From CAYVGO01 sp964450725 (GTDB taxonomy: Bacteria > Bacteroidota > Bacteroidia > Bacteroidales > UBA932), in contig CAYVGO010000026.1 of the NCBI GenBank assembly GCA_964450725.1, forward strand, positions 1 to 28,033: a stretch of DNA of 28,033 bases. Direction: 5' to 3'. A program made the position numbers and the translations under genes. The notes below the pieces were generated by a model that saw only the letters and a program-made list of their open reading frames with translations, had not been told where the DNA came from and made no database searches. Numbering within the stretch: the first letter of the stretch is position 1; every line of letters starts with the position of its first letter. Positions 1 to 7,934 of the stretch are shown one piece after another.

Positions 1-90
1 GGGAAAGTGTGTCGCAGCCGTGCAGGAGGTTTCCCCATGTTGGGAAAGTCTGTCGCAGCCGTGCAGGGCGTTTCCCCATGTTGGGACAGT
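1..90. repeat. 41-bp GC-rich tandem repeat, window edge
   Basis: Two full 41-bp units are seen (1-41 and 42-82), differing at three positions (9, 28 and 29 of the unit). A third copy starts at 83 and diverges after about 8 bases. Each unit opens with GGGAAA and carries TTTCCC near its end, so each could fold into a 6-bp stem. The unit junction TTTCCCCATGTTGGGAAA is also an inverted repeat. The block is much richer in G+C than the rest of the window. The array may continue upstream of the window. No function is assigned. Confidence 0.8.
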
Positions 91-122
91 ATCAAATGGA
101 GTAGAAATTAATAGGTAACGAA

Positions 123-150
123 GTAGAAATGTTGCAGGCAACGTCTCTAC
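123..150. repeat. REP-like imperfect palindrome
   Basis: The arms are GTAGAAATGTTGC and GCAACGTCTCTAC around a 2-nt centre. They pair over 13 positions with one G-T wobble and one mismatch. The element resembles the GTAGAGACGTTGC-type intergenic palindromes scattered through many bacterial genomes. It lies about 95 bp downstream of the pepT stop. It has no T-tract in either direction, so it does not look like an intrinsic terminator. Confidence 0.6.
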
Positions 151-243
151 CTTACCGGAAAACTTTCGTAAACCAATTTTGGTTGAGTACAATAAGATGT
201 TTTGATGATTTTCTACTAAGCTCAATAAGGTTATCAACCCCAT

Positions 244-1473
244 CTATTCCGTTTTTACACTTTCTGCAAAAAGTTTGATGATATTGATGACCGTTTCTTT
301 CGACTTCTCCATGGATTCCAAAGGAATAAATTCATACTTCCCGTGAAAGTTATGTCCACCGGCAAAAATATTAGGACAAGGCAATCCCATATATGACAAT
401 CTTGCGCCGTCGGTTCCTCCGCGAATAGGTTTAATCTTAACTTTTACTCCCGCTTGTTGCATTGCTTGTGCTGCAATATCTATAATATGTTGATGAGGAG
501 TTATTTTTTCGACCATGTTGTAGTATTGGTCTTTTAACGAAAGTACCATTGTGTTTTCACCATATTTTTGATTTAAAAAATCAACACACTGTTGCATGTA
601 GTGCTTGCGGTATTCAAATGCTTTTTTTGAATGGTCTCTGATAATGTATTGCAATTCGGCATCTTCTACAGCACCTGAAAATCGGGTCAGTAAATAAAAA
701 CCTTCGTAATGACTTGTATGTTCAGGTCTTTCGTTGGAAGGTAACAGTTGGTGTAGTTCCATTCCTACAAGTTGAGCATTAATCATTTTATTTTTAGCGT
801 AACCGGGATGTACATTACGTCCTTGTATTTTTATGGTTGCCGCCGCAGCGTTAAAGTTTTCGTACTCCAATTCGCCGATTTCTCCTCCGTCAACGGTATA
901 AGCGTAAGTTGCTCCAAACTTTTCTACATCAAAAAAATCTACTCCTTTTCCAATTTCCTCATCGGGAGTAAATGCTATTTTTACAGTTCCGTGTTCAATT
1001 TCAGGATGTTGCAGCAGGTATTCAATAGCACTGACAATAACGGCTATTCCGGCTTTGTCATCGGCTCCAAGTAATGTTGTGCCGTCTGTTGTGATGAGTG
1101 TTTGTTGTTTGTAATGGTTAAGTTCAGGAAATTCCGCAACGCGCATCACAATGTTTTTGTCTGCATTGAGAATAATATCACCACCATCATAATTCTTGAT
1201 GATTTGAGGTTTAATGTTGCATCCGCTCATGTCGGGAGAGGTGTCAACATGGGCTATAAAGCCTATCACAGGAATCTCCTTTTCACAATTTGCCGGCAGT
1301 GTTGCTGTTAAGTAACCTTTTTCGTCAAGTTGTACCTCTGAAAGTTTCATCTGTATTAATTCGGACTGCAATAACTTTAATAAGTCAAATTGCTTATGGG
1401 TACTTGGATATGTTTCACTTTCAGGATTAGATTGTGTGTCAATCGCAATGTATTGTAAAAAACGTGGAAGCAT
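244..1473 (-). CDS. pepT: Peptidase T (tripeptide aminopeptidase, M20B)
   Basis: Cytosolic dizinc aminopeptidase that releases the N-terminal residue from tripeptides. Numbered from the ATG at 1473 (409 aa, close to the 408 aa of E. coli PepT), the metal and catalytic residues are in place: H75 and D77 in HVDTSPD, D128 in GADDKAG, the E162-E163 pair in TPDEEIG, and the distal His in GGHNFHGKYEF (H367). RGGTDGARLSYMGLP is also typical of the family. An in-frame TTG five codons upstream (1488) is possible, but the ATG fits the family N-terminus better. It is the last gene of the plsY operon, 39 bp after the CPBP protease gene. No intrinsic terminator is visible after it. Confidence 0.95.
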   Translation of the reverse strand: MLPRFLQYIAIDTQSNPESETYPSTHKQFDLLKLLQSELIQMKLSEVQLDEKGYLTATLPANCEKEIPVIGFIAHVDTSPDMSGCNIKPQIIKNYDGGDIILNADKNIVMRVAEFPELNHYKQQTLITTDGTTLLGADDKAGIAVIVSAIEYLLQHPEIEHGTVKIAFTPDEEIGKGVDFFDVEKFGATYAYTVDGGEIGELEYENFNAAAATIKIQGRNVHPGYAKNKMINAQLVGMELHQLLPSNERPEHTSHYEGFYLLTRFSGAVEDAELQYIIRDHSKKAFEYRKHYMQQCVDFLNQKYGENTMVLSLKDQYYNMVEKITPHQHIIDIAAQAMQQAGVKVKIKPIRGGTDGARLSYMGLPCPNIFAGGHNFHGKYEFIPLESMEKSKETVINIIKLFAESVKTE

Positions 1474-1512
1474 AATACTATATTTCAAATGTTTTGTAAT
1501 TCTTGCAGGTAC

Positions 1513-2355
1513 TTATTGATTGGGTTTTTTGGGGTTGATTGCCATTTTATATTTATTGTAGAAGTAGTATAAAATGACGGCTACGGCTACAATAGATAAT
1601 AAGACAGATAAGAATGGCGGTTTTGATATTTGCTCTGTAGTCAAAAATTCTTGCTTTTCTTCTGCGGTAGCAAGATAGTGTGAAATAACAATGATAAAGT
1701 TATTGACAAAATGTGCTATAATGGGAATCCATAACTTTTTTGTCCAAAAAAAGAGATACCCAAACAACAATCCTAAAAACAAGCGTGGTATAAATGTTAC
1801 AAACTGTAAATGGATAGCACTAAACAGTATTGCGATAAATAAAATAGCAACATGATGAGATACCACTTTTTGCAGGGTTGGTTGAAGATAACCTCTGAAA
1901 AACACCTCTTCACCAAAAGCCGGTAAAATCGCAATGATGAATATATTTAACAGTAAACCCCAAGTGGATTCAACGTCTAAAAATTGTAGAGACATTTCAT
2001 TGACATCCTCTTCTTGAGTAATCATCCACTGTGGTAAGTCTAATAAACTGTTGAAGTAGGTTAGAAAATAAATGGTATTTAGACTTACAAATATTAATGC
2101 CACTGCATATAAAATACCTTGCAAAGAGACTCCTTTTGTCAAAGTTAATGATTGCAGCGGTTTTTCTTTCAGTATCCACAGGGCTATGAAAGGTGGTAAT
2201 ATAAAACAAAATGTTGTTTGAAGGGCTAACTGTAATTTTGTAATGATTACCTCTGACAGCGATAGCGATTCCACTGATTGTGATAGCGGAATGAGCAATA
2301 ACATACTACCTAAAAAGACAAAAATCAACCAAAATAACAATCTGAAAAAAGACAT
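1513..2355 (-). CDS. CPBP family intramembrane metalloprotease
   Basis: Polytopic membrane protein of 280 aa with the CPBP (Abi/CAAX-like, Rce1-related) signature: GEEVFFRG (E149, E150, R154), FSAIH (H182) and HFVNNF (H215, N219). In this family the Glu and His residues form the metal-dependent active site inside the membrane. The substrate cannot be told from sequence; relatives act in CAAX processing, bacteriocin immunity or unknown roles. Hydrophobic segments cover most of the length, and the C-terminus ends in a Lys-rich tail. It sits 11 bp after the antiporter gene and upstream of pepT in the same run, so it is probably co-transcribed housekeeping rather than a bacteriocin immunity gene. 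Confidence 0.88.
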   Translation of the reverse strand: MSFFRLLFWLIFVFLGSMLLLIPLSQSVESLSLSEVIITKLQLALQTTFCFILPPFIALWILKEKPLQSLTLTKGVSLQGILYAVALIFVSLNTIYFLTYFNSLLDLPQWMITQEEDVNEMSLQFLDVESTWGLLLNIFIIAILPAFGEEVFFRGYLQPTLQKVVSHHVAILFIAILFSAIHLQFVTFIPRLFLGLLFGYLFFWTKKLWIPIIAHFVNNFIIVISHYLATAEEKQEFLTTEQISKPPFLSVLLSIVAVAVILYYFYNKYKMAINPKKPNQ

Positions 2356-2366
2356 AGTTGTACGAA

Positions 2367-3671
2367 TTATTTTGTTTCCGGAGGTAATTGAGATTCAGAA
2401 TGCTCTCCAGACATTTTTATCGGCTCATTATCTTTTCCGTTTCTTTGAAGAATTTGTGAGTACCATTGATTCGTTTTAGGAAATCTATTGGTAATTAATA
2501 TCATTACAGATGTTGCAAATATGGAGAAAAGTACCACAGCATAAGTAATTTGTTTAATCTCTAATCCGTTGGGAAAGTTGGGGATAGTTTCAGGGATAGA
2601 GGCTAATACTGCGGCTGCAAGTCCTTTGGGAATCATAAATGATATGATGGTTTTTTCAAATGCCGAAGAAGTTTTTGGTGCTGTAAATCGTGTAACCAAC
2701 ACTCGAGTTGCAAATATAAAAGCAACAACAATAACTCCCCACAATAAAGCATTTACATTTTCAAATGAGATAGAAATACCGACAAAAACAAAAAAGAATG
2801 TTTTGAGAATAAATACTATTTCGTGTATAAAACTCAGTTCATTATCATTCAATTTTTTTGGTTTATAATTCCATCTTGAAAGGTTAATTTCTGTGCAATT
2901 TCCCATTATAATTCCAAATACTAATGCGGCAATAGCACCGCTAAATCCCATGACTTCCGTAATTCCAAAAATAATGAAAACAAAAGAAGGTGTAAGAAAC
3001 ATGGACGTTTGAATGGTTCTTACTTTATGTAAGACTGATGACCAAAGTAATCCTCCGATGGCTCCGATGATGGTAGCCATAATAAATGACGACAACATAG
3101 AACTGATAATTCTTACGACATTTGGGGTTGCATCAGAAGCTTTAAAACTTTCCATAAATGCCAATGCAACAACAATACATAATACATCGGTGACCGCAGA
3201 TTCCAGAATTAAAATTGTAGAAACCTCTTTACTGACCTTCAATTGTTTTACTAACGGAATTACCACCGCAGAAGATGTTCCGCCTAAAATTGCCCCCAAA
3301 AGATAGGATGCCCAAGGATGTAACCCTAAAATTAGCCATCCCACAGTACCGATAACCAACACTAAGGCAACAAAGCATGTAAAAGTAATACTTATGGTTC
3401 CTTTCCAAGAGTCTCTGAGCGTTTTGAAACTCATATCTGCTCCGCCGTCAAAAAGCATGACGACTAAGGTAATGGATAAAAATACAGAACCGACATTCCC
3501 AAATTCTTTGGGGTTAGAGAGTCCAAAAATGGGACCTAAAAGTAATCCGATAAATAATAGTAAAAAAACATCGGGAATCTGTTTTTTACTAAAAATCATG
3601 GAAAAAAGATGCGCTAAAAAGATTAAAGTACCTACAGCAATGATTGTGTAGGCAACACTGGTTGTATCCAT
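2367..3671 (-). CDS. Cation:proton antiporter
   Basis: Inner-membrane monovalent cation/H+ antiporter of the CPA superfamily, 434 aa, with about a dozen hydrophobic segments. Family-like elements visible are IGLLLGPIFGL near residue 42, the FDGGADM turn near 74-80, the discontinuous helix region GGTSSAVVIPL (130-140), and ESAVTDVL with E157 and D162, the expected ion-binding acidic site. A short hydrophilic C-terminal tail replaces the TrkA-N/TrkA-C regulatory domains of KefB/KefC-type transporters. Ion preference (Na+ or K+) cannot be settled. The gene lies 8 bp after the DUF4837 gene and 11 bp before the CPBP protease gene, consistent with one operon. Confidence 0.87.
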   Translation of the reverse strand: MDTTSVAYTIIAVGTLIFLAHLFSMIFSKKQIPDVFLLLFIGLLLGPIFGLSNPKEFGNVGSVFLSITLVVMLFDGGADMSFKTLRDSWKGTISITFTCFVALVLVIGTVGWLILGLHPWASYLLGAILGGTSSAVVIPLVKQLKVSKEVSTILILESAVTDVLCIVVALAFMESFKASDATPNVVRIISSMLSSFIMATIIGAIGGLLWSSVLHKVRTIQTSMFLTPSFVFIIFGITEVMGFSGAIAALVFGIIMGNCTEINLSRWNYKPKKLNDNELSFIHEIVFILKTFFFVFVGISISFENVNALLWGVIVVAFIFATRVLVTRFTAPKTSSAFEKTIISFMIPKGLAAAVLASIPETIPNFPNGLEIKQITYAVVLFSIFATSVMILITNRFPKTNQWYSQILQRNGKDNEPIKMSGEHSESQLPPETK

Positions 3672-3679
3672 AATAAAAA

Positions 3680-4672
3680 CTATGATAAAGGAGGTTGAAC
3701 TTCTGATAATATGGCTTCTACTTCTCTCATATAGTTTCTTTTGTTTTTATGAGGAGCATAAACAAAGCCTTCTACAACAACAACTTTTTGTTGTTTTTGT
3801 AAGTAATATAATTTTGAAATAAAAGGTCCTCCCATGAAATCACCCTGAACATTCCACAAGCCTCGGAGTTCGGCAATCGGCATATTTTCTGACAGATTTG
3901 TATAAATTGGAGGAATTTCTAACGCGGTTTGCATGTAAGAACCGGCTATTGTTCCGGGTAAATTTAACTGTAGAATTAAATTGCGTTGCTCTATGGCTTC
4001 TTCTTTTGATGGTAATTGAGGTTTTGTCCAAGCATAACTATAAACCAAAATGGCTTGTGTTGTTGATGGCGTTTCCATGGTTGTCCAAACAAAATTATGA
4101 CGCTGTGCCTTGAGTTGGTATCCGGCAGGAAAGTAAACTTGAATACTGTCAAAGGTTTTTTCCACAATGTCCCGCAGTTTTTTTTCTTCATATTTACGAA
4201 TATTTTCTACAGCACGTTGACTGTCGGCCTTTTCATACTCCGTGGTTAACCTCTTGCCGAATTTATGAATAGTTTCCACCAATTCATCTGCCGTAGGTGC
4301 ACTGAGACTAATCACTAACTGAGGAGATGCCCAAAGATTATTTTGTAATCCTACGCGTATGGTGTCTTGAGGTTGCATTTTTATAAATAAAATGTTACGG
4401 TGAGTTTGAAAAATGGAAGTAAAAGCATCCGGCGGAATATAGACCGGCGAAAAAATTGGTTCTATTTGATTCAATACTTCATATTCTTGTAATAATATGG
4501 AGTCTAAGGCTTGTTTGACGGCTGTTTGCTTGAGGTTATCGCTGATAACTACAATAATTTCTCCCGACTTCCCGGTGATAGAAGGCAATAGTGTACTTTT
4601 TTTAAAGTCACATGATATACAACATGATAGTAAAGATATAATCAATAACGCAGGTAAGAAATATCGATTCAT
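3680..4672 (-). CDS. DUF4837 family lipoprotein
   Basis: A 330-aa protein with a lipoprotein-type signal peptide: a hydrophobic stretch at residues 6-16 followed by Cys17, Cys18 and Cys21, any of which could be the lipidated residue (Cys17 has the best -1 Ser). The mature part matches the Bacteroidota-restricted DUF4837 pattern: a beginning like GKSGEIIVVI, a central region rich in charged helices, and a final block with GLWNVQGDFMGGPFIS. The function is unknown; an envelope location is inferred from the signal. It is 6 bp from plsY upstream and 8 bp from the antiporter gene downstream. Confidence 0.8.
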   Translation of the reverse strand: MNRYFLPALLIISLLSCCISCDFKKSTLLPSITGKSGEIIVVISDNLKQTAVKQALDSILLQEYEVLNQIEPIFSPVYIPPDAFTSIFQTHRNILFIKMQPQDTIRVGLQNNLWASPQLVISLSAPTADELVETIHKFGKRLTTEYEKADSQRAVENIRKYEEKKLRDIVEKTFDSIQVYFPAGYQLKAQRHNFVWTTMETPSTTQAILVYSYAWTKPQLPSKEEAIEQRNLILQLNLPGTIAGSYMQTALEIPPIYTNLSENMPIAELRGLWNVQGDFMGGPFISKLYYLQKQQKVVVVEGFVYAPHKNKRNYMREVEAILSEVQPPLS

Positions 4673-4678
4673 AGTAGA

Positions 4679-5338
4679 TTATTTAGACTTATTAAAGATT
4701 GTTTTATTTTCAGTGCCGGACAAAAGTCGTTTGATATTTTTTCTATGAGTAACACTTAGTAAAATAACAACAAATATCGAAAATATTTTTAATGTAATAG
4801 AAGGATGATGAATACTGCCAAACCATATTGGAAATGGAGTAAATATAGTATAAAGCATGAACAACAAACCTCCGAATAAAGAACCGAGTGAGACGTAATG
4901 TGTGATTAGTAAAATGACAACAAACAACAAGAAAGAGAGAATTAAACCTATCGGATGTAATGCTAACGCAATACCCACCAAAGTGGCTACTCCTTTACCG
5001 CCTTTAAACCCTGCAAATATTGGAAAAATATGTCCGACAACACAAAGAATTCCTAAAAAAATCTGTACTAACGTAAACCATTCTCCTACAAGATGAGGTA
5101 AAAAAATAACCAATCGGACAGCAAGATAACCCTTAAGAATATCTAATAAAAACACAGGAATTGCCGCCTTTTTTCCAAGAACCCGCAATACATTGGTTGC
5201 TCCGGCATTCTTGCTGCCGTGTTCTCTGACATCAATTTTGTAAAAACATTTTCCTATCCAAACAGCGTTAGGAATAGAGCCTAATAAATAAGCCGTTATA
5301 AAAATTATAGAGCAAGTAATCAATAATTGTGTATCCAT
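4679..5338 (-). CDS. plsY: Glycerol-3-phosphate acyltransferase PlsY
   Basis: Integral membrane enzyme that transfers the acyl group from acyl-phosphate to glycerol-3-phosphate, the first committed step of phospholipid synthesis with PlsX. All three conserved loops are present in 219 aa: GSIPNAVWIGK near residue 20, GSKNAGATNVLR (41-52), and GHIFPIFAGFKGGKG (102-116), plus SLGSLFGG further on. About five to seven hydrophobic helices are visible. It is the first intact gene of a five-gene minus-strand operon. No clear -7 box lies directly upstream; the best one is at 5677-5684, behind a decayed reading frame. Confidence 0.95.
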   Translation of the reverse strand: MDTQLLITCSIIFITAYLLGSIPNAVWIGKCFYKIDVREHGSKNAGATNVLRVLGKKAAIPVFLLDILKGYLAVRLVIFLPHLVGEWFTLVQIFLGILCVVGHIFPIFAGFKGGKGVATLVGIALALHPIGLILSFLLFVVILLITHYVSLGSLFGGLLFMLYTIFTPFPIWFGSIHHPSITLKIFSIFVVILLSVTHRKNIKRLLSGTENKTIFNKSK

Positions 5339-5368
5339 TTTTTAATTATTTTTTTGTTCGTAATATTC

Positions 5369-5650
5369 CTATTTGATCATGCAAAACATGATATAACTTA
5401 TAATATTTATCAAGAAACACATCAATATTTTTATGGTTTCTCTAAAAGAATAGGGAAAATTCTCCAATGAATTATTTCGCAAATACTCAATCACCTCTTT
5501 TTCTTCCACAGTTATATTTGCTGCTGAGTAGGATTGTAGGATTGTGTTCCGCGATGTATTTTATTTTTCTTGATAACTCTGTTTTTTACTTTATTGAATT
5601 TAACTCTAATGTATATTAAACGTTTTTCGGATATCCCATGTGTATTTCAT
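5369..5650 (-). pseudogene. Possible decayed gene upstream of plsY
   Basis: An ATG at 5650 follows a good -7 box (5684-5677) by 26 nt, but its frame stops after 14 codons. Protein-like stretches then continue in other frames: TELSRKIKYIAEHNPTI in a second frame, then SAANITVEEKEVIEYLRNN back in the frame of the ATG, ending at a TAG at 5371-5369. Four in-frame stops and at least two frame changes would be needed. This reads like a small gene eroded by point mutations and indels, but chance open stretches in AT-rich DNA cannot be excluded. No family is recognised. If it is not a gene, the stretch is simply the plsY leader. Confidence 0.3.
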
Positions 5651-5676
5651 GGTAATGGTTTTAAATATTCACAATG

Positions 5677-5684
5677 CAAAAGTA
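5677..5684 (-). promoter_or_regulatory. Bacteroidota -7 box (TACTTTTG), leftward
   Basis: TACTTTTG on the minus strand matches the Bacteroidota -7 consensus TAnnTTTG. A TTG lies 23 nt upstream, slightly farther than the usual 19-21. It points towards the decayed frame and plsY and may drive the whole plsY-pepT operon with a leader of about 330 nt. Confidence 0.45.
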
Positions 5685-5737
5685 ATATTTTTATTTATAT
5701 CCCTTGACAACTTGAGAAAATAGAATAGTCAAACATT

Positions 5738-5768
5738 TTTGTCTTTTCAGAAATATTTTTTACTTTTG
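5738..5768 (+). promoter_or_regulatory. Promoter of the DUF2795 gene
   Basis: TTTG (5738-5741), a 19-nt spacer, and TACTTTTG (5761-5768) match the Bacteroidota sigma-ABfr promoter (-33 TTTG, -7 TAnnTTTG). The start codon of the downstream gene is at 5811, giving a leader of roughly 35 nt. Confidence 0.65.
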
Positions 5769-5810
5769 TTTTCGATTTTAAGATAACATTCACTTTATCA
5801 ACAAATTTGT

Positions 5811-6032
5811 ATGTATTGGACATTAGAATTAGCATCAAAATTAGAAGATGCACCTTGGCCTGCCACAAAAGAAGAATTGATTGATTATGCCGTTCGCACA
5901 GGAGCTCCGATGGAAGTTGTTGAAAACTTAGAAGAGATTGAAGATGAGGGAGAAGTATATGATTCTATAGAAGATTTGTGGCCTGATTATCCCAGTAAAG
6001 AAGATTTCTTTTTTAACGAGGATGAATATTGA
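5811..6032 (+). CDS. DUF2795 domain-containing small acidic protein
   Basis: A 73-aa strongly acidic protein beginning MYWTLELASKLEDAPWPATK. The segment WPATKEELIDYAVRTGAP followed by EVVENLEEI matches the DUF2795 fold, a short helical domain common as a stand-alone protein in Bacteroidota; the tail is Asp/Glu/Phe-rich. The molecular function is unknown. It has its own good promoter, starts the plus-strand block, and is followed 25 bp later by a strong hairpin, so it may be expressed as a single gene. Confidence 0.8.
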   Translation: MYWTLELASKLEDAPWPATKEELIDYAVRTGAPMEVVENLEEIEDEGEVYDSIEDLWPDYPSKEDFFFNEDEY

Positions 6033-6057
6033 TATTTACCTATTTTACTCACTAAGA

Positions 6058-6098
6058 AAGCCGGTATAAGTATTCTTGTATCGGCTTTATCTTTTAAT
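6058..6098 (+). terminator. Terminator-like hairpin before the HAD gene
   Basis: The arms AAGCCGGTATAAG (6058-6070) and CTTGTATCGGCTT (6075-6087) pair over 13 bp with two G-U wobbles and a TATT loop, followed by TATCTTTT. It is well placed to end the DUF2795 transcript. It lies only 12 nt before the ATG of the HAD gene, so attenuation of the next operon is an alternative. Confidence 0.65.
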
Positions 6099-6109
6099 AA
6101 TTATTGACG

Positions 6110-6727
6110 ATGAAAAACATTATTTTTGATTTAGGAGGAGTTATTGTAGATATTGATTACTCTAAAACAATCGTAGAATTTCAGAAGTTAGGAGTGAAAA
6201 GTAATAATGCTTTTTTTACTCAAAAATCACAATCGTTGTTGTGTGATGACTTTGAAGAGGGCAAAATTTCTGCAGACGAATTTCGAAAAAAATTACAACA
6301 GGAACTTTGTTTTACTACAGATCAAGAAAGATTTGACAAAGCGTGGTCGGCATTGTTGTTAGATGTCAAGCCTGAAAAGTTACAATTCCTCAAAAAGTTA
6401 CGAGAAAAGGGATATAAACTTTTTTTACTCAGTAATACAAATCAAATTCATATCACTTCATTTCACCATTACCTCCAACAAACTTTTGCAATACCTGATT
6501 TGCAATCTTATTTCGATAAGGTGTATTATTCTCATGAAATCAAACTCCGGAAACCTTCACCTGAGATTTTTAATTTTGTGATTACGGAAAATCAACTCTC
6601 TGTATCAGAAACTCTGTTTATTGACGATACATTACAACATATTGAAGGTGCAAAAGCCGTAGGGTTGCAGACAATGCTTCATCCTCAAAACAGTAACTTA
6701 TCGTTAGACAAAATATTAAAAGTATGA
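6110..6727 (+). CDS. HAD-IA family phosphatase (YihX-like)
   Basis: Soluble haloacid dehalogenase-type hydrolase of 205 aa. Motif I is IIFDLGGVIVDID (nucleophile Asp7), motif II is LLSNTNQIH, motif III is KLRKPSPEIF, and motif IV is FIDDTLQHIEGA. The SNTN and RKP/IDD-x4-EGA blocks resemble YihX-type sugar-phosphate phosphatases, but the substrate cannot be assigned. The ATG at 6110 is chosen over a TTG two codons earlier. Its TGA overlaps the mqnE ATG (ATGA), so the two genes are translationally coupled. That makes a link to menaquinone or purine-nucleoside by-product metabolism conceivable. Confidence 0.87.
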   Translation: MKNIIFDLGGVIVDIDYSKTIVEFQKLGVKSNNAFFTQKSQSLLCDDFEEGKISADEFRKKLQQELCFTTDQERFDKAWSALLLDVKPEKLQFLKKLREKGYKLFLLSNTNQIHITSFHHYLQQTFAIPDLQSYFDKVYYSHEIKLRKPSPEIFNFVITENQLSVSETLFIDDTLQHIEGAKAVGLQTMLHPQNSNLSLDKILKV

Positions 6728-7821
6728 CACTCCATTCAGAAATAGCGGAAATTATAGAAAAAATAGATGCAGAGATTCCAATCACTGTTCATCAAGCCGT
6801 TACTTTATACGACAAAGCACCTGTCAGTTTATTGGGAAAAATTGCTCACGAAATCAAACTGAAAAGGCATGGAAAAAATGTTTACTATAATCGAAATATC
6901 CATCTTGAACCTACCAATATTTGTATTATGCAATGTGCATTTTGTACTTATTATCGTCAAAAAGAGAGTAGCGAAGCGTGGATACACGACAAAAAATCTA
7001 TAGAACAGTTATTGACAAAATATCTGAATGCAAATATTACCGAAGTACATATTGTCAGTGGTGTACACCCTGATTACGGATTGAAGCAATATGCTGACAT
7101 TATTGTCCAAGTGCGACAGTTTTTTCCTCACGTGCATATTAAAGCTTATACAGCAGTAGAAATTATTCACATTGCTAAGCGTGAAAAAATGTCGGTGAAG
7201 TCGGTCTTACAACATTTACAGGATAAGGGTTTAAACTCTTTACCCGGAGGAGGTGCAGAAATCTTTAATGAAAAAGTTCGTCAACAGATTTGCCCGAAGA
7301 AAGCGACAGCAACAGAATGGTTAGACGTTCACCAAACGGCTCATGAATTAGGGCTGAAAACAAATGCTACCATTCTTTACGGACATATCGAAACCATTCA
7401 GCAGCGTTTTGAACATTTAGATTTATTACGTCAACTACAGCAGAAAACTTCCGGATTTAATGCTTTTATTCCTTTGAAATATAAGATTGCCGGAAAATCA
7501 GGATTGGTCAATCAAGAAACGTCAATGATTGATGATTTAAAGATGGTTGCATTATCAAGAATATTCTTACACAATATTGACCACATTAAGTCATACTGGC
7601 CAATGTTTGGTAAAGATTTCAGTCAAATTACCTTACAGTATGGCGTCGATGATATGGACGGAACAATACAAGATACTACAAAAATTTACACTATGTCGGG
7701 AGTGAAAAGTGATAATGTAACTTTGACCGTAGAACAAATGCAAAGATTAATTACGGAAGCCAACAGTATTCCGGTGGAAAGAGATTCCCATTATCACATT
7801 GTGCAAAGAGAAGATTCCTGA
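6724..7821 (+). CDS. mqnE: Aminofutalosine synthase MqnE (radical SAM)
   Basis: Radical SAM enzyme joining 3-[(1-carboxyvinyl)oxy]benzoate to SAM-derived adenosine to give aminofutalosine in the futalosine route to menaquinone. In 365 aa the 4Fe-4S cluster motif is CIMQCAFC (C67, C71, C74, spacing C-x3-C-x2-C), preceded by NRNIHLEPTNIC. KAYTAVEI, SLPGGGAEIFNEKVR and NATILYGHIET are more like MqnE than the related MqnC, which normally has a different HxxSPxEI block. No other mqn gene is in the window. The start overlaps the HAD stop codon. Confidence 0.88.
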   Translation: MTLHSEIAEIIEKIDAEIPITVHQAVTLYDKAPVSLLGKIAHEIKLKRHGKNVYYNRNIHLEPTNICIMQCAFCTYYRQKESSEAWIHDKKSIEQLLTKYLNANITEVHIVSGVHPDYGLKQYADIIVQVRQFFPHVHIKAYTAVEIIHIAKREKMSVKSVLQHLQDKGLNSLPGGGAEIFNEKVRQQICPKKATATEWLDVHQTAHELGLKTNATILYGHIETIQQRFEHLDLLRQLQQKTSGFNAFIPLKYKIAGKSGLVNQETSMIDDLKMVALSRIFLHNIDHIKSYWPMFGKDFSQITLQYGVDDMDGTIQDTTKIYTMSGVKSDNVTLTVEQMQRLITEANSIPVERDSHYHIVQREDS

Positions 7822-7907
7822 ATATTACATAGAATTTACCCGACATTGAAAGTAATTGTAAATAAAGGTTCTATATTGAACTGCCGAAAAACATTCCGAT
7901 AATTTAC

Positions 7908-7915
7908 TACCTTTG
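7908..7915 (+). promoter_or_regulatory. -7 box of glyS (TACCTTTG)
   Basis: TACCTTTG matches TAnnTTTG and lies 19 nt before the glyS ATG. No TTG is found 19-21 nt upstream (the nearest is 29 nt away), so the -33 element is weak or absent. Confidence 0.5.
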
Positions 7916-7934
7916 TACCCTAAATTTATTCAAC

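Noticed and set aside
1..90. CRISPR array at the window edge
   Set aside because: The 41-bp units are directly adjacent with no unique spacers between them, and no cas gene is present.
1474..1488. TTG start for pepT
   Set aside because: The ATG at 1473 gives the normal family length and N-terminus; similar upstream TTG codons were rejected for batB (21885), the toxin (25755) and the HAD gene (6104).
2243..3651. Several plus-strand frames opposite the CPBP and antiporter genes
   Set aside because: Low-complexity shadows of membrane-protein codons, with no motif and no promoter.
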